A DNA stretch of 64,000 bases, from contig NC_061782.1 of NCBI RefSeq assembly GCF_022458985.1, positions 12,789,672 through 12,853,671 of the forward strand, read 5' to 3'. The position numbers were made by a program, and so were the translations under genes. The stretch's first letter is position 1. Every line of letters begins with the position of its first letter. The stretch comes from Mugil cephalus (Eukaryota > Chordata > Actinopteri > Mugiliformes > Mugilidae). Below the pieces are notes generated by a model. The model was not told the origin of the DNA. It worked only from the letters and a program-made list of their open reading frames with translations, and did no database searches. Below, piece after piece: positions 50,616 to 61,939 of this stretch.

Positions 50616-53600
50616 TCAGGCTTTTCGCTTTCTCTTCTGCATTTTCTTTCCCGACAGCGCCCCCTTCTGGGCTCCCTTCACCATGCCCTTGAACTGGCCC
50701 TGGAGTTTGGCACGTTTCCTGAGTGCACAGGGTGAGAGGTGTTTTGGCATGAGACATCTTTTTTTTTTTAACTTCTTTCATCTCAGTTTTACAGAACGAC
50801 GTCGGCTGCTCTTACCTGCGATTCAGCTGGGACTTCTTCAGAGGGATGTAGGCGTAAGGATCGAGCTTTCCTTTCTTCTTCACGTCTCCTTTTCCTTTCT
50901 GGGAGACCAAAGATAAAAGCACACTCTGAATGACAGTTTCCAAATATCACACCACACTTACTTCCTCCAAAGTTTCTGTCGAGCGCTGTCAGACTCACCT
51001 TTGACTTGTAATCAGCTCCTGCGTCTTGGTGACCTTCCAGAGGTCTGTGGATGCCTGAGCCACCAGCTAAAGAAGAAAAACATTTTTTTAGCATGATACA
51101 TTGGTCAAACTGTGAGCTAATAAAGTGCATCTAATCAAAGTTACCTTTATATTTCAGCTGGGGTTCAACGTCCATATCGTCATCATTGTCGTCTTTAAAC
51201 CTCCTCTTCTGTGACTTTTTCTAAGGATGTTTTGAAAGGACAGGGAGTAAAAACCACCGAGCAATGACATGTCTCTAAAACATCTGATTCATACTGTGAA
51301 TAATAAGTACTTACACTTTTGACTCCAGCCTCTTCTAAGATATCTTTCATCTCTCCTCCATCTGCGAGAACAACAAAGGTTTATTTTCACAGTCTGTTCC
51401 GTCATAAATAAATGAACACTGCTTCCTCTTACCTTTGTCTTCATCCTCCTCCTCCTCGTCTTCTCTTATGATCAGTCGTCCATCCGAGGTCACTTTGAAG
51501 CCGTGATCTACCTTGGCGCTCTTCTTCAGCTCCGGGTTGGTGGCTGAGGATCAACAAAGACCACGTTAACGCCACAGAAGCAAATCAAACTGGAAGTTGA
51601 ATGCGCTGATAAGAAAGTAACAAAGCTGCGTTACCCAGCACTCTCTGTGAAACTTTGGAATCCAGGAAGTTAAGTGGGTCATCGTCCTCTCCCTCTTTCA
51701 GCCACGCACGTCCCTTCTGCTGTTTGCCTGCTTTCTTCTGAGCGTTACGAGGCTTCCCTTCATCCTCTGACAAATCGCTGTCTGACTCAGCAAGGATGTC
51801 CTCAATGCTTTAACAGAGGACAGACAGTTTTTTTTTTAAAGGAGGATATGAGTACGTGAATGAGGGAAGTTAGGGCTTTGTGCTGGTAACACTGCTCTAC
51901 CTTTGGCTTTTCTGTTTAGGTGCCTCCTCTTCGCTCTCGGACTCGTCGTGCTCCTCCGCGGCCTGTTTCCGCCTCTTGGTGCGAGCCTCGGCCTTGCGGA
52001 TGTTGGCCAGCACCTTGTGGTGTTCTGCAGGCAGCATGGACTTCACCAGCTCAAAACTGGAAAAAGAAGAAGAAAGTCAGTCAGAAAATTAAAACAGTGC
52101 ATGACACTGAAGCAAAGCTGTTTTTAAATCTACTAGAGGAAACATCTAATATGAATATATACTCAAAGACACACACAAAAATGACCAATTATGGTGAAAG
52201 TGCAGTTTAAAACCACATCAGACAGAGCAAAGAAAAACTGGGCCCATCTATTCTATTTTCAGCCCTATTGGTACACAGTAGGGGTCGTGGGTTTCCTCTC
52301 AACAAACACCTGGCGTCACTCCTTCATTAAGGTTAACATTTGATTAAGATGGCAACATCAATGATGACAAAATATCCTAATAATCTCTCTTGACAGCTTC
52401 TTTCATCTTTATTAACTAAACATATTTAAACAAAGAAAATAAATCTGATGCATATCTGACGACCAAGTATGAGCACATAGATCAACTAGATCTGTTCAGA
52501 TTCATGAATACTATGACAGATATGCTGTTCAGGTTCCATTTATTTGGTGCACAAACTCCACAGAAACCAGTTTTTAATCCTTCTGACTTGGACCACTTCC
52601 ATTAGAGCTTCAAAAGCAGATACAGATCTAATTAAAACGATCTCGGCCTGTACACGGTCAGGAGTCAGATGGGAGTCACTGAAACAAATTTAAATGTAAG
52701 ATTAAATCTGAAGCCATCTATGACTCCACAACTTCCGTTAATTTTTTATTTTTTTTACTCCATCAGTAGCCAGGTTTACATGGAGACTTTTTTCACATTC
52801 TGATTGAAGGTTTCAGGTCAACATCTATTCTGATCTTATGTTTTAATCGGAACGGCCGTATTACAGATCGATGAAATCATCATGTGACTGATCAAAGATG
52901 GAGGTCTCTCGTCTAGTAGTTTTTACAGTTTTATTATTAAAAAAACTAATTGATTTTAAACAGTTCAATATTTGTATTTTCTGCTGTATAAGTATGGAAT
53001 TATGTCTATTTCTTTCAGAGTTGTTATTAAAACAAACTCTGTGGAGCCGCAGACCAGTTGAGGCAACATCACTGCACAGTTACGTCAAGACAGAGCAAGC
53101 ACAGTTTACAACGGTTTACATGACTTAAGATCGATTTGGGAAAAGAATTATTTTACCCCTGTGAAACTGAATGAAAATTCGTTCGGTTTGGACCCATTTA
53201 TTCTGACTGAGGTGTTTATATGGAGCGTTTCCATTTGGTTTGGGCTTCTAAATTGATTGTAATTGGAATTGGTTTTCACTGAGCATCTGCTTCTAAATGA
53301 AATCCTAAAAGCCGACTTCAGTGGCAGCTTCTTGTTTATTTTCATACAACAATTTGCCACTTGTGACGGAATAAATATCAAGTTGAGAAAGAGTAATATA
53401 CTTCTTCTTATTCCTCCTTTTTTAGAGAAAAATAAAACAAGATTTTACAACAAAGTAAGAAAACTTACCCAAACTTTCTGATAAATTTAGTGAAGATGTT
53501 CTTCAGTTTGGTTCTGAAGTGCCTCCTCACGTCGTCCTTGATGTTTCCAATGCCCTCCATCTAAAACAAAGAGTAACATTTATTAAGTGTGAGGCACACA

Positions 53601-56600
53601 TCTCTATAATAACAAACCCAGGATGCACAGTGCATACCATGACAGTGGCGTGTGAGGCCAGCGTCTTGGCGTCCATGATGAAGAGGATGACCTTGATGAA
53701 GCCTAAGGCGGCTTTGACTACTTCTCTGGTACGACACGACAGCAGCAGACAAACGTTGTGCAGCAGCTGCTCCATGGATTGCACCTCAATGGAGTCTGAG
53801 AAAGAAAAGACAGAAGATTGAATTAAGTCCTCAAATGTTTAAGTTTAACAACGACCACCAGGAACCTGCTGATAGTTAGACTAACCTTTATACTCAAACA
53901 CTAGACGTGTCAGTGCCAGCACTGTGCAGGTGATCATGGTGACAGAGCCCAAGAGTCCTGCATACACCAACACCAAATACTGCCCGATGGCATCTGGATG
54001 ATTAAAAAAAAACATGCTCAGTTAGTAATAGTCCGTTTGTCTACACACATACGTACATAAAAGTAAGACGTGCTTACCTTTTGTGTTACCACAGAAGCGA
54101 ACAAAAGCATTTCCTATTTCAACAAGCAGGTTGTAAGCGCTTTTTCGCGCTCCGACTGACACCTCCTTGGTGCATATAATCACCTGAGAGAGAAAACATT
54201 CTCATAAACATCATCAGGCTGTCTTTGTTTGTGTGCCAGCATTTATTTATTTATTTATTTATTCGTGTCTGTACCTCTGGCAGCAGCGTGGTGATAAAGT
54301 CTTTGTGTTCTTCATTTAACCTTTTCACGATGTGGATCAGACACTTCAGTCTCGGCTGAAAAATAGCAGGAGAGATACGATCAGACAGCTCAGTAAAACA
54401 ACACGTACATTCATCCAACGTGTTACGTAGGTGGTGTCCCTCTACGCGGCCGCCTCACCCTCTTTGCTGGTGAGGAGGCGTTCTTCAGCGTCTCCAGCAA
54501 GACGGCTTTGAGCGTTTCCAGATTAGACACGACAAACGATCTGCACTCCTCTCTGTCCGCTCCACACATCTCCTCCAGCACACGGTATGCCTTCTTCTGC
54601 ATGCCTGGCTCTTTGGTCTGAAAGCAAACAAACCAGCAGACACTAAGCCAACGAAGAAATATTGAAATCCAAGCATGCCGTTAAACTCACTGTGTACGTC
54701 CTTACCTCCAAATATGGTCTAATCAGCTCAAAGGTCTTAGTCATTGTGGACTCATCTACAAAGGGAGCCATGGCAACCACAAGGTCCATCACTGACAGCC
54801 TGGTATGTATAGAAAGCCAGAAGAAAATAATTTTAGCAAATAGACAAAAGGGTAAGCATGCTGGTATTTGTAGATGAATATGTCCACTTTCATGTCCTAC
54901 CGTGTGAACTCGTTGGACTCTGGGCTGGTCAGTCTGTCCATGGCTTTTTGCAGGAACGTGCAGATCATCTGAGGATGATTGTTTTGATCAGTGATACACC
55001 GGAACAATAGCACATAGAAAAACTAAACTGGCCTATAAAATCATACACAGAGAGCCAACAAAATAAATAAATAAATAACTGAAGGAGGGCACGAGCTAGT
55101 GTTTAATTTGAGATGTAGAGAAGACTAGGCCCAACATTAAAATGCAATTCTGAGATGATCACAAGCCAGAAGCTGCGGATACGAGCATAAACGCACCCAA
55201 TGTGCACCGACATCCACATTTGGCTGCTAACAAACAAAACCAGAACTTATTCTCCAATAAAAACAGCATTGGTGTGATTTTCCATTTAGCCGTGTTTAGC
55301 CTTCATGGTTGTGCAACAACAACGGTAGAAACAACTGTTTTTAATCAGCAGCTATTTGAACGATGTTCTACTTCAACCATCATGATTTATTATAGTATTT
55401 GTTTCACCGTATAGAGAACTGATCTGAGATCTCATCACAAGTTGTCACTCGAGATGCAAGTGAAAAGCTGTCAGTTAAATTATGTTAAAATATGACAGCC
55501 CCCCGTACCAGAACACTGCAGCACAAAGTGATAAAACGTAACTCACCTTCATGTCAGTGACTGATAAATAGACTTTGATGGTGTCCAGCACGGCCATCCT
55601 GTATGTTCCAGACTCTCCAGCTGCAGGCTGCTGGCTGTACACATTGAAAAGGATGGGCAGGAAGTTCTTAGCGAAGCGGCCCACTTCAGCCTTTTCGGCT
55701 TCTGTAGACAAAAAGCAGACAGAAAGGTTTTAGAATAACCCGATTCAAGTAGCGAAGGCAGTAGTTCTGTGTGCCTTCTCTCTCTGTGAAGACGTGTGCG
55801 GTGCTACCTGTGGAGCAGCTCTTGTTGATGATGGTGCGAAGCGCCTGGCACACAGTGAGCCTCAGGTCTGGACGCTCATTGATGGCCGTGCCGAGCGTGC
55901 GGGCGATGACTTTGAAAGAGACTAGCAGGTCCACGGGACAGGTACAGAAGCCAGGAAGCATGGTCCAGATCTGAAAAGGAACACATGTATTAAATACTGT
56001 TGTGTACAGTACTAGACTAGACAAGGTGATGAGTTAAGACTTTTACGCTACCTGAAGCTGTAAGGTTTGGTAGACTTTGGCTTCCAGTTTCTGCCCTGCT
56101 TGCTCCAACTCTTCAGCTGCAACAACGGATTTATCAATTTAGCCATCAAATTAGTACAGAGAAAACATAACTCCTCCTTTTAGTCTGCTTTTCACACTAG
56201 TTTTTACCTCTCTGCTTGAGTGTGGAGGCCAGAGGGAGGAAATAGGACGCAAAGAAACCTAGGTTAGTGTTTTTCACGTGATCCCTTATGACTGGGACCA
56301 GCCAGCTGCGTGGAAACTCCAAGTCATCGCTGATAGAAAGAAAAAAAAAAAACAACAACCAGTCAGTTAAAGCACAAAAACGAGAAGAAAGCCGCTCCAC
56401 AGTGTCTGTGTGTCCTTGTATCTTACTCATATCCAGTGATGTTGAGTGGCACGGCTCCCAGAACAACCTCGGGCCCCATGCTCTCCACAGCTCCTCCTAC
56501 CGCCAAGTCCAGCTCACCACTGAAGGGGAACTGAGGAGTGGCGCGCAGGTCTGCCAGAGACTGCAAAGACTGCCAAGGACAAAACACAATCCCTCAAGCA

Positions 56601-59600
56601 AACTTTCAGCTTTCTTTGCTGGCACCGTGATCCATAAAGCTTTAGGACTATACCTTGGTCATGACGGGGTGAGCTTGTTTCCCTGCAACTCGATAGAAGC
56701 AACCCAAGATCTGCAGCACAAACGGCCAAGAGGCATGGAAGCGGTAGGACAGACCTTCCTCCACGATGCTAGAACACATGCGAGCAAACAGGGTTATCGG
56801 GGTGGGCGTTTGCACGTATCCACAAACAAAACACAGACACAAGTTTGGCAAACAGTTAAGACGCCGTACCGAAACATTTTGCAGACATAAGAGGGGTTTC
56901 CTGTAGAAGCGGTGGCAGTGATCATGCCCATTTGCTCCATGTGAGGGCCAACACATTCAGTCAACAGAGTCTGAAAGAGAGAAATAACTCATTGATTAGG
57001 TGCGCTAGGTACGTAGGTTATGCCTCAAAACTTCTGACACACCAGAGCATCTTAAACGACTTGGATGCAGTTTACCTTCAGTGTGCTGGTGGCTGCAGAA
57101 ACCACCTGTGTGTGAGGTGACAACAGGCAGGACATGGTGGCAGAGAAGAGGCGAGGGAGGTGTCCCAAACTCAGAGAACTCTGCAAACTAGACAAAGAAA
57201 GAGAGGCTGTGAGATCTACAACCTGCTGATGAATCTGACTGGAATAAAAACACAACTAAAAGCGAGAACATTTTATTACCTCGCCAAGTGAACGTGAGCT
57301 TTCTCCATGACGGCCAGCCAGGCCAGCAGAGGCTGCAGGTCGTTCTCACTGGGCACGTAATCGTACAGAGCCTGGGGATGACAAACAAGAGTTAGATTTT
57401 CCATCGAGTTTGGCATCCTGAGTGAAGCACATTTGATTCGTTCGTATTCTCTGACCGTGATGATCTGTGCGTTGAGCTCCGGTGAGAGGGTGGAAGCGTT
57501 TGGTTTCCCGCTGAACAGCCTGTGAAAAGCCTGCATGGCACTGGCCGTCACCAGCTGCAGCCAGAAAACAGAGCGCACGTGTTAGAAAACTACATTTGAG
57601 ATGAAAGAAAAGCTCATCTGCTTGCACTCATTGGTATTTTTGTGTCCTCACCACATGGCTGAGTGTCATCACTCGCAGCAGAGTCTCGCAACAGGACTTG
57701 ACAGCTCCCAGAGGAAACGTTCCCATCAACTCCTTCAGAAGGCCGAGAACGTGGAGAGTGGTGGTGTCCTCTTTGCTGCCTGAAGGGAATAAAACAAGAC
57801 TTCAGCAAGGTATCCATATGGCTAAGAAAAGCAATCTTTTAAAAAGGTCACAAGACAGAACATGAGGTCGGATTTCATCAAATGTGCAATGTTAAGAAGG
57901 TGATTTCATGCAGTGTTGAGAGAGGTGAGCACAAAAATGACTGCATTTGCATGATACTTAACGGCTGTTATACAAACAAAAAGACTGTTCTTTCTTCCAG
58001 AAGATGAAAAAGCTTAACAAGCTCCCACAGAGAGCAGTAATGGATTTTCAAAGAAAAAAAAAAGGCAAAACTACCTCAAAATAGCACAGAACATTATTTG
58101 AGCAAATAAGACTTGTATACACCAATAACTATGAAGCTTTACCTCCTGCCTGCTCCATTTCTTTTATGCAGAACTTGGCTGTGCTGACTGCAGCAGGGTG
58201 ATGGGTCGGTGCGTTGTCTTTAAACAGGAAGTCACTACCTCTTAGTACGGAGCAAACACCTTGCTGTGCTGCTTTGCGAACCTGAGTGGTTAAAAGAAAT
58301 AAAATATGAGGAAAAGGAGAAATGGCACAAAAGCATTTAGCATCTCACTGAATGTTGAACGTGGTTGTGTGTGGGGAGTTCTTAGCCGGACCCACCTTTG
58401 GCTTGCTGTGCACCGTGAAGCTGAGCAGGCCGTGGTAAGCCTGGAGAGTGGACGGGTAAGTCCACACAGATCCGTCCTGCTTCCTCAACAAAGTGGCCAG
58501 GCATGACAGGATCTACAGATGCAGGGTACAAATGTTGGCAACAGCTTTCAAAGATGGATATCATAAAGACAAACATGGGACGCAGGGAAGAATCTACCCA
58601 CCCATCTAAGCGCAGAGGCCGTGTCAGACGTGGCCTGTTTCGACATGACATCCAAAAGAGCCTTGGTGGTGTCTGAGAACTTAGACATAAGCACTGGAGC
58701 AGGAACCCTAGGGAATACAGTCAGTTAGCTTTTGACATGTTTTGGATCAGGAAGTTTATTGCACACGTGACAATAAAATAGAGGTTTACCGTTTCATGAC
58801 TAAATTGAGCAGGTACGCCACTGCAGCCTGAGACTCTGCTGTGTCCACAACTTCCAGGGTGGTCATCTATAACAAACACAGACAAGCTTCATTATCAGAC
58901 CCAAAGCTTTGATTAAAATGATTCAATAACACATTTTTTCTGCAAATGTGTAAATATTAAAGGAAGTACTCACCAAAGCAGCGAAGTACTCTGTTTCCGT
59001 CTCCTTCCCTCCTTGACCTCGGATGACTTCAGTAACAGCTGCCAACACTGCACAGATCTGTGAGGGACATCACATGACACTGTTATAGCAACAGGGGAAC
59101 TCTGTGCCTAAGATTTGCAATTATACAGCTGCCCAACGACAGCTTAAGGGTTAAGCTGCATCACCCCCCCCCTAAGGATAAGCAACAATAACATCATCGA
59201 TGAACAGTTTTAAAAGTTAATACTGTCCATTCAGCGTAATACCTACCTCTTTGTGAGCAGCTGAATTGGACTCCCAGAAGCGCTGCACCTTCCTGAAGGT
59301 GAGGTTGGAGCAGTCCGACAGGCCGCTGAGGAAGGTGCCGGAGGTCCTCTCCGATAACATCTCATCCGGATCATCTTCCATGCGCACATCTTTGCGGCCG
59401 CGTTCACCGACCTCCAGCGGACCGACCTGCAGCTCATTGTGAAGCTTGAGAGCGTCAACTGTGAGATCACTCTTTTCTGTGGAGAGAAAGAAGACATGTG
59501 ACTTCACCACAAGCTGACTTCACAGTAAGTTAATAGAAATGTATCATAGGGTATGAAAGGATTTTCTAACTTGGTGGATTCTAAACATTTTCCAGACTAA

Positions 59601-60441
59601 ATAATCCTGACTTGCATTAAGTTTGGATATAAACTGAGAAGCATAATTGCCTGGCCTTCAGGCTTGCTCTGGAGGTTTCAGGACAGTTTTTGTAAAGCAT
59701 CTTGATCCAATTGATATTGTTATTGATGCTATATAAGTAAAATTGAATTGAATTGAATTAAAAGAATTTTCTGATTCTGAAGGCGATCAGTGGGTCATTT
59801 TTTCTTGCAGGCTTTTTGAACAACAATTACATTTTTAAGTCGTCCACTTCCACATTAGTGATCCATCCATCACATACACACATTCAAGTAAACATGTGTT
59901 CAACTTGCTAATGACCACAAGGAAAAGAGTGAAGCTGGATTTGATGACAGTGCTGTTCCATGTAATTTAAAATCTGATGTTAAGTGCACAGACAACTACA
60001 CGTGCGGCCGTGTATTTACAACACTTCGCCTAGCTTCATGATTCCTCAGCACTTGCAATCATGGGCAGCTATCTGGTCACGGTTAAAGCAAATACAAACA
60101 CACCTGAGCTGTTTCTCCAAACAAAAACTTGACTGACATGTTAGGTAAAGGTAAAGACAGAATCGACTGAAGCTCACATTTTCTACTGGCACACTGATGG
60201 ATGACTATCAAATGAAAATGCACCATAGAAAGTTAGTTTGGACGAGGTGCCGCTAGCTGGTGTTAGCGTTAGCCAGAGACCCACGTGTAATGCGAAGCTT
60301 ACCGGTGGGTCGGCTGAAAAAGCGGCTTTTAGCAGCCTGTCGAAAGCGACTCGTCTGCGGGTTTGAGTCGCTGCTGTGTCCTTTCTTCCACCGTTTGAGT
60401 TTCGAGCCCGTCCCAGACCGAAGTTTCCCCGATTTGACCAT
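50616..60441 (-). CDS. rrp12: RRP12-like ribosomal RNA processing protein
   Basis: Complete in 34 minus-strand exons (lower coordinate-upper): 60303-60441, 59247-59476, 58974-59057, 58790-58866, 58602-58707, 58396-58512, 58143-58281, 57652-57779, 57456-57554, 57280-57371, 57076-57187, 56870-56970, 56654-56768, 56427-56569, 56208-56329, 56052-56116, 55808-55970, 55547-55701, 54901-54968, 54706-54799, 54459-54617, 54275-54355, 54078-54183, 53886-53993, 53638-53795, 53469-53560, 51901-52056, 51635-51807, 51433-51543, 51315-51361, 51145-51220, 50999-51066, 50816-50898, 50616-50718. All GT-AG junctions keep frame: 1289 aa (human about 1297). Start [10 protein letters not shown]...[13 protein letters not shown] is the family N-terminus. 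The body is alpha-helical HEAT repeat, including [31 protein letters not shown] and LPGFC. An acidic, then Lys-rich tail ([22 protein letters not shown]) ends it. Rrp12 is a nucleolar/nuclear factor for pre-40S maturation and ribosomal subunit export that binds Ran in yeast; conservation of that role is inferred. Confidence 0.95.
52057..53468 (-). other. rrp12: Outsized rrp12 intron 26, possibly holding a DNA-transposon remnant
   Basis: This 1.4-kb intron is far longer than most of the gene's introns. From about 52,763 the phrases 'ggtttacatggagac', 'gatgaaatcatcatgtgac', 'aacggtttacatgac' and 'gtttatatggagcg' recur in a pattern I associate with short DNA transposons of fish. Ends and family could not be fixed. 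No coding exon is seen. Confidence 0.35.
54240..54263. repeat. (ATTT)n microsatellite in an rrp12 intron
   Basis: Five to six ATTT units, just downstream in plus coordinates of exon 23 and near the donor side of exon 22. Confidence 0.85.
57783..58140 (-). other. rrp12 intron 7, no feature seen
   Basis: A 358-bp intron checked for an intron-encoded snoRNA because such genes often host them. A TGATGA-like word and a CTGA word exist about 75 nt apart on the minus strand, but there is no closing stem and the C-box is imperfect, so no RNA gene is called. Confidence 0.4.
59140..59158. repeat. Perfect 8-bp inverted repeat in rrp12 intron 2
   Basis: CAGCTTAA, GGG and TTAAGCTG form a tight hairpin with a 3-nt loop within the 189-bp intron between exons 2 and 3. 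No known RNA family recognised. Confidence 0.7.
59640..59761. mobile_element. Retroposon 3' tail with (TTGAA)n end
   Basis: The sequence 'gtaaagcatcttgatccaat', then 'gatgctatataagtaaaa' and three ATTGA/ATTGAATT units is a diverged copy of a retroposon tail very common in ray-finned fish (…gtaaagcgccttgag…ggcgctatataaataaaattgaattg…). It lies in the 826-bp first intron of rrp12. Confidence 0.65.
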
Positions 60442-60515
60442 TTTCAGGCACGAAAACAGTCAACAGTTAGCCCAAAGCGTCAGTGGAGCGCCAGGTGACT
60501 CCGTCGCTTACTAAA

Positions 60516-60540
60516 TGACGTAATGAGTGTCTCTCACGTG
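60516..60540. promoter_or_regulatory. rrp12: rrp12 proximal promoter: CRE-like site and E-box
   Basis: TGACGTAA (60516-60523) and the canonical E-box CACGTG (60535-60540) lie 75-100 bp upstream of the rrp12 start codon. CACGTG is the MYC/MAX consensus and ribosome-biogenesis genes are classic MYC targets, so a functional site is plausible. The start of transcription was not located. Confidence 0.45.
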
Positions 60541-60541
60541 T

Positions 60542-61227
60542 CCGAGACGGGGGTGTTGTACGTGTCTCCGGTAGATGGCGCTGTACACCACCAACACAAG
60601 AAGCGCCCAGTTACCTGAATCACAGTTGTGATTCTGTGGAAATAATAATAATAATAATAAATTGATACTGTATTGATCCCCGAGGGGAAATTATGTTCCT
60701 GGAGGAGGATAACCACTACTCCACTGCTCCCCTTAAAGACAGTATTTCACCAAGAACTGGGACTGTGGTGAAAATAATGTAATTAATACATTAATGTTAT
60801 TATCAACAACCAATGAATCCCAAGCAGGCTGACGAAAAGTTTTTTGGGTTTTTTTGCAGTAGCATTGATGGCTTTTCTTCTCTGACTTCCTGTAAAATCC
60901 AGAATACACATTTTACCATATTACTCAAGAAAATGTGCTCTCAAGATGCAGTCCAACTTGTGGTTCCCAGAGTTTCAGAAAGGGTTTCAAAGAGCTATTT
61001 TAAGTTTAAAATTTCCAACTCAAAATGGTCAACTCAGGTGACCCTGAACAATTTTACAGTATGCTGCTGTACGTCTGGGCTGGCTGTGGACAGTGAGCAC
61101 CTATCCTCTATTCTCTCTCAGTAGCATTTATTTGACCTGAATTAAATAACAGAATAATGTCGGCAACTTTATGGTGCGTTCTGATGTGTTGCAACCAAAG
61201 GGGAGACAGATTTTTAAATTAAGAATA
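60542..61227. other. Spacer between rrp12 promoter and ubtd1 3' end
   Basis: No gene seen. It contains an ATA/AAT microsatellite and, at about 60661-60700, the phrase 'tattgatccccgaggggaaa', a motif shared by many dispersed fish repeats. The two genes are in tandem on the minus strand, ubtd1 upstream of rrp12. Confidence 0.5.
60645..60700. mobile_element. Fragment of a dispersed fish repeat ('ttgatccccgaggggaaat')
   Basis: The phrase TTGATCCCCGAGGGGAAAT next to an (AAT)n tract recurs widely in teleost genomes as part of interspersed repeats. The fragment is too short to classify. Confidence 0.5.
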
Positions 61228-61939
61228 TTTATTTATAAGTTGTTCAAGTACAGTGAGCATCATAATGTACATAAAACTACAGTGTCTTGTTTGGAGCGAT
61301 GAAAAAAATAAAAACAACATAAATAAATAAAAAAAAACAAAAAAGATTATCCCTTGTTACCTTTTAGAAAGGTGCCTTCATTATGTTCTTTTTTTTATGT
61401 GAATATACAGCAGTGAGATGAAAACACACAGTGTGCACACAGGTTCCTTTGTCCAAATAACACATATTGAGCGTGATATTTACATTTTGGTTTCTACTAC
61501 TCAAACAGTTTTCAAAGAAGGAAAGACAGAAAGAAAGAAAGGAAGGGAGGAGAAAGGAAATATGGATTTCATTTATTAACAAGCAAAAGTACAAACAAAC
61601 ATGACGAGGAGACGGACCAATGTAAACAATAGAGCTGTGAGGTGATGTCTTCACAGACAGACAGACAGACAGTGGAACACAGAGACAGTGGAATATGTAT
61701 CTTAGGGCTCTACTTTTAATCTAAAGTGTTTTCAGTGCTTTTCTGTATTCTTACTTCATTTGGAAAAAAAGGAACAAATAGAAAAAGGAGCAATATAAAA
61801 GCAATAATTTCTTATATATAAAAATGTACACAAAATTCCACTGCAGTACCAACTGCAAAAAGGATTTCTCTACTTCTCTACTCTTGTTCCTGCAGCCCTC
61901 TCTGGCACGTCCTTTGTCTTTTCTTCACTGTCTCACCCG
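61228..61939 (-). other. ubtd1: Probable ubtd1 3' untranslated region
   Basis: Between the ubtd1 stop codon and AATAAA on the minus strand (61228-61233) lies AT-rich non-coding DNA. It includes a purine-rich GAAA/GGAA tract at about 61516-61560 and a (CAGA)n tract at about 61654-61671. The boundary is inferred from the signal alone. Confidence 0.5.

Noticed and set aside
57795-57885. Possible C/D-box snoRNA in rrp12 intron 7
   Set aside because: The C-box is imperfect and no terminal stem closes the boxes.
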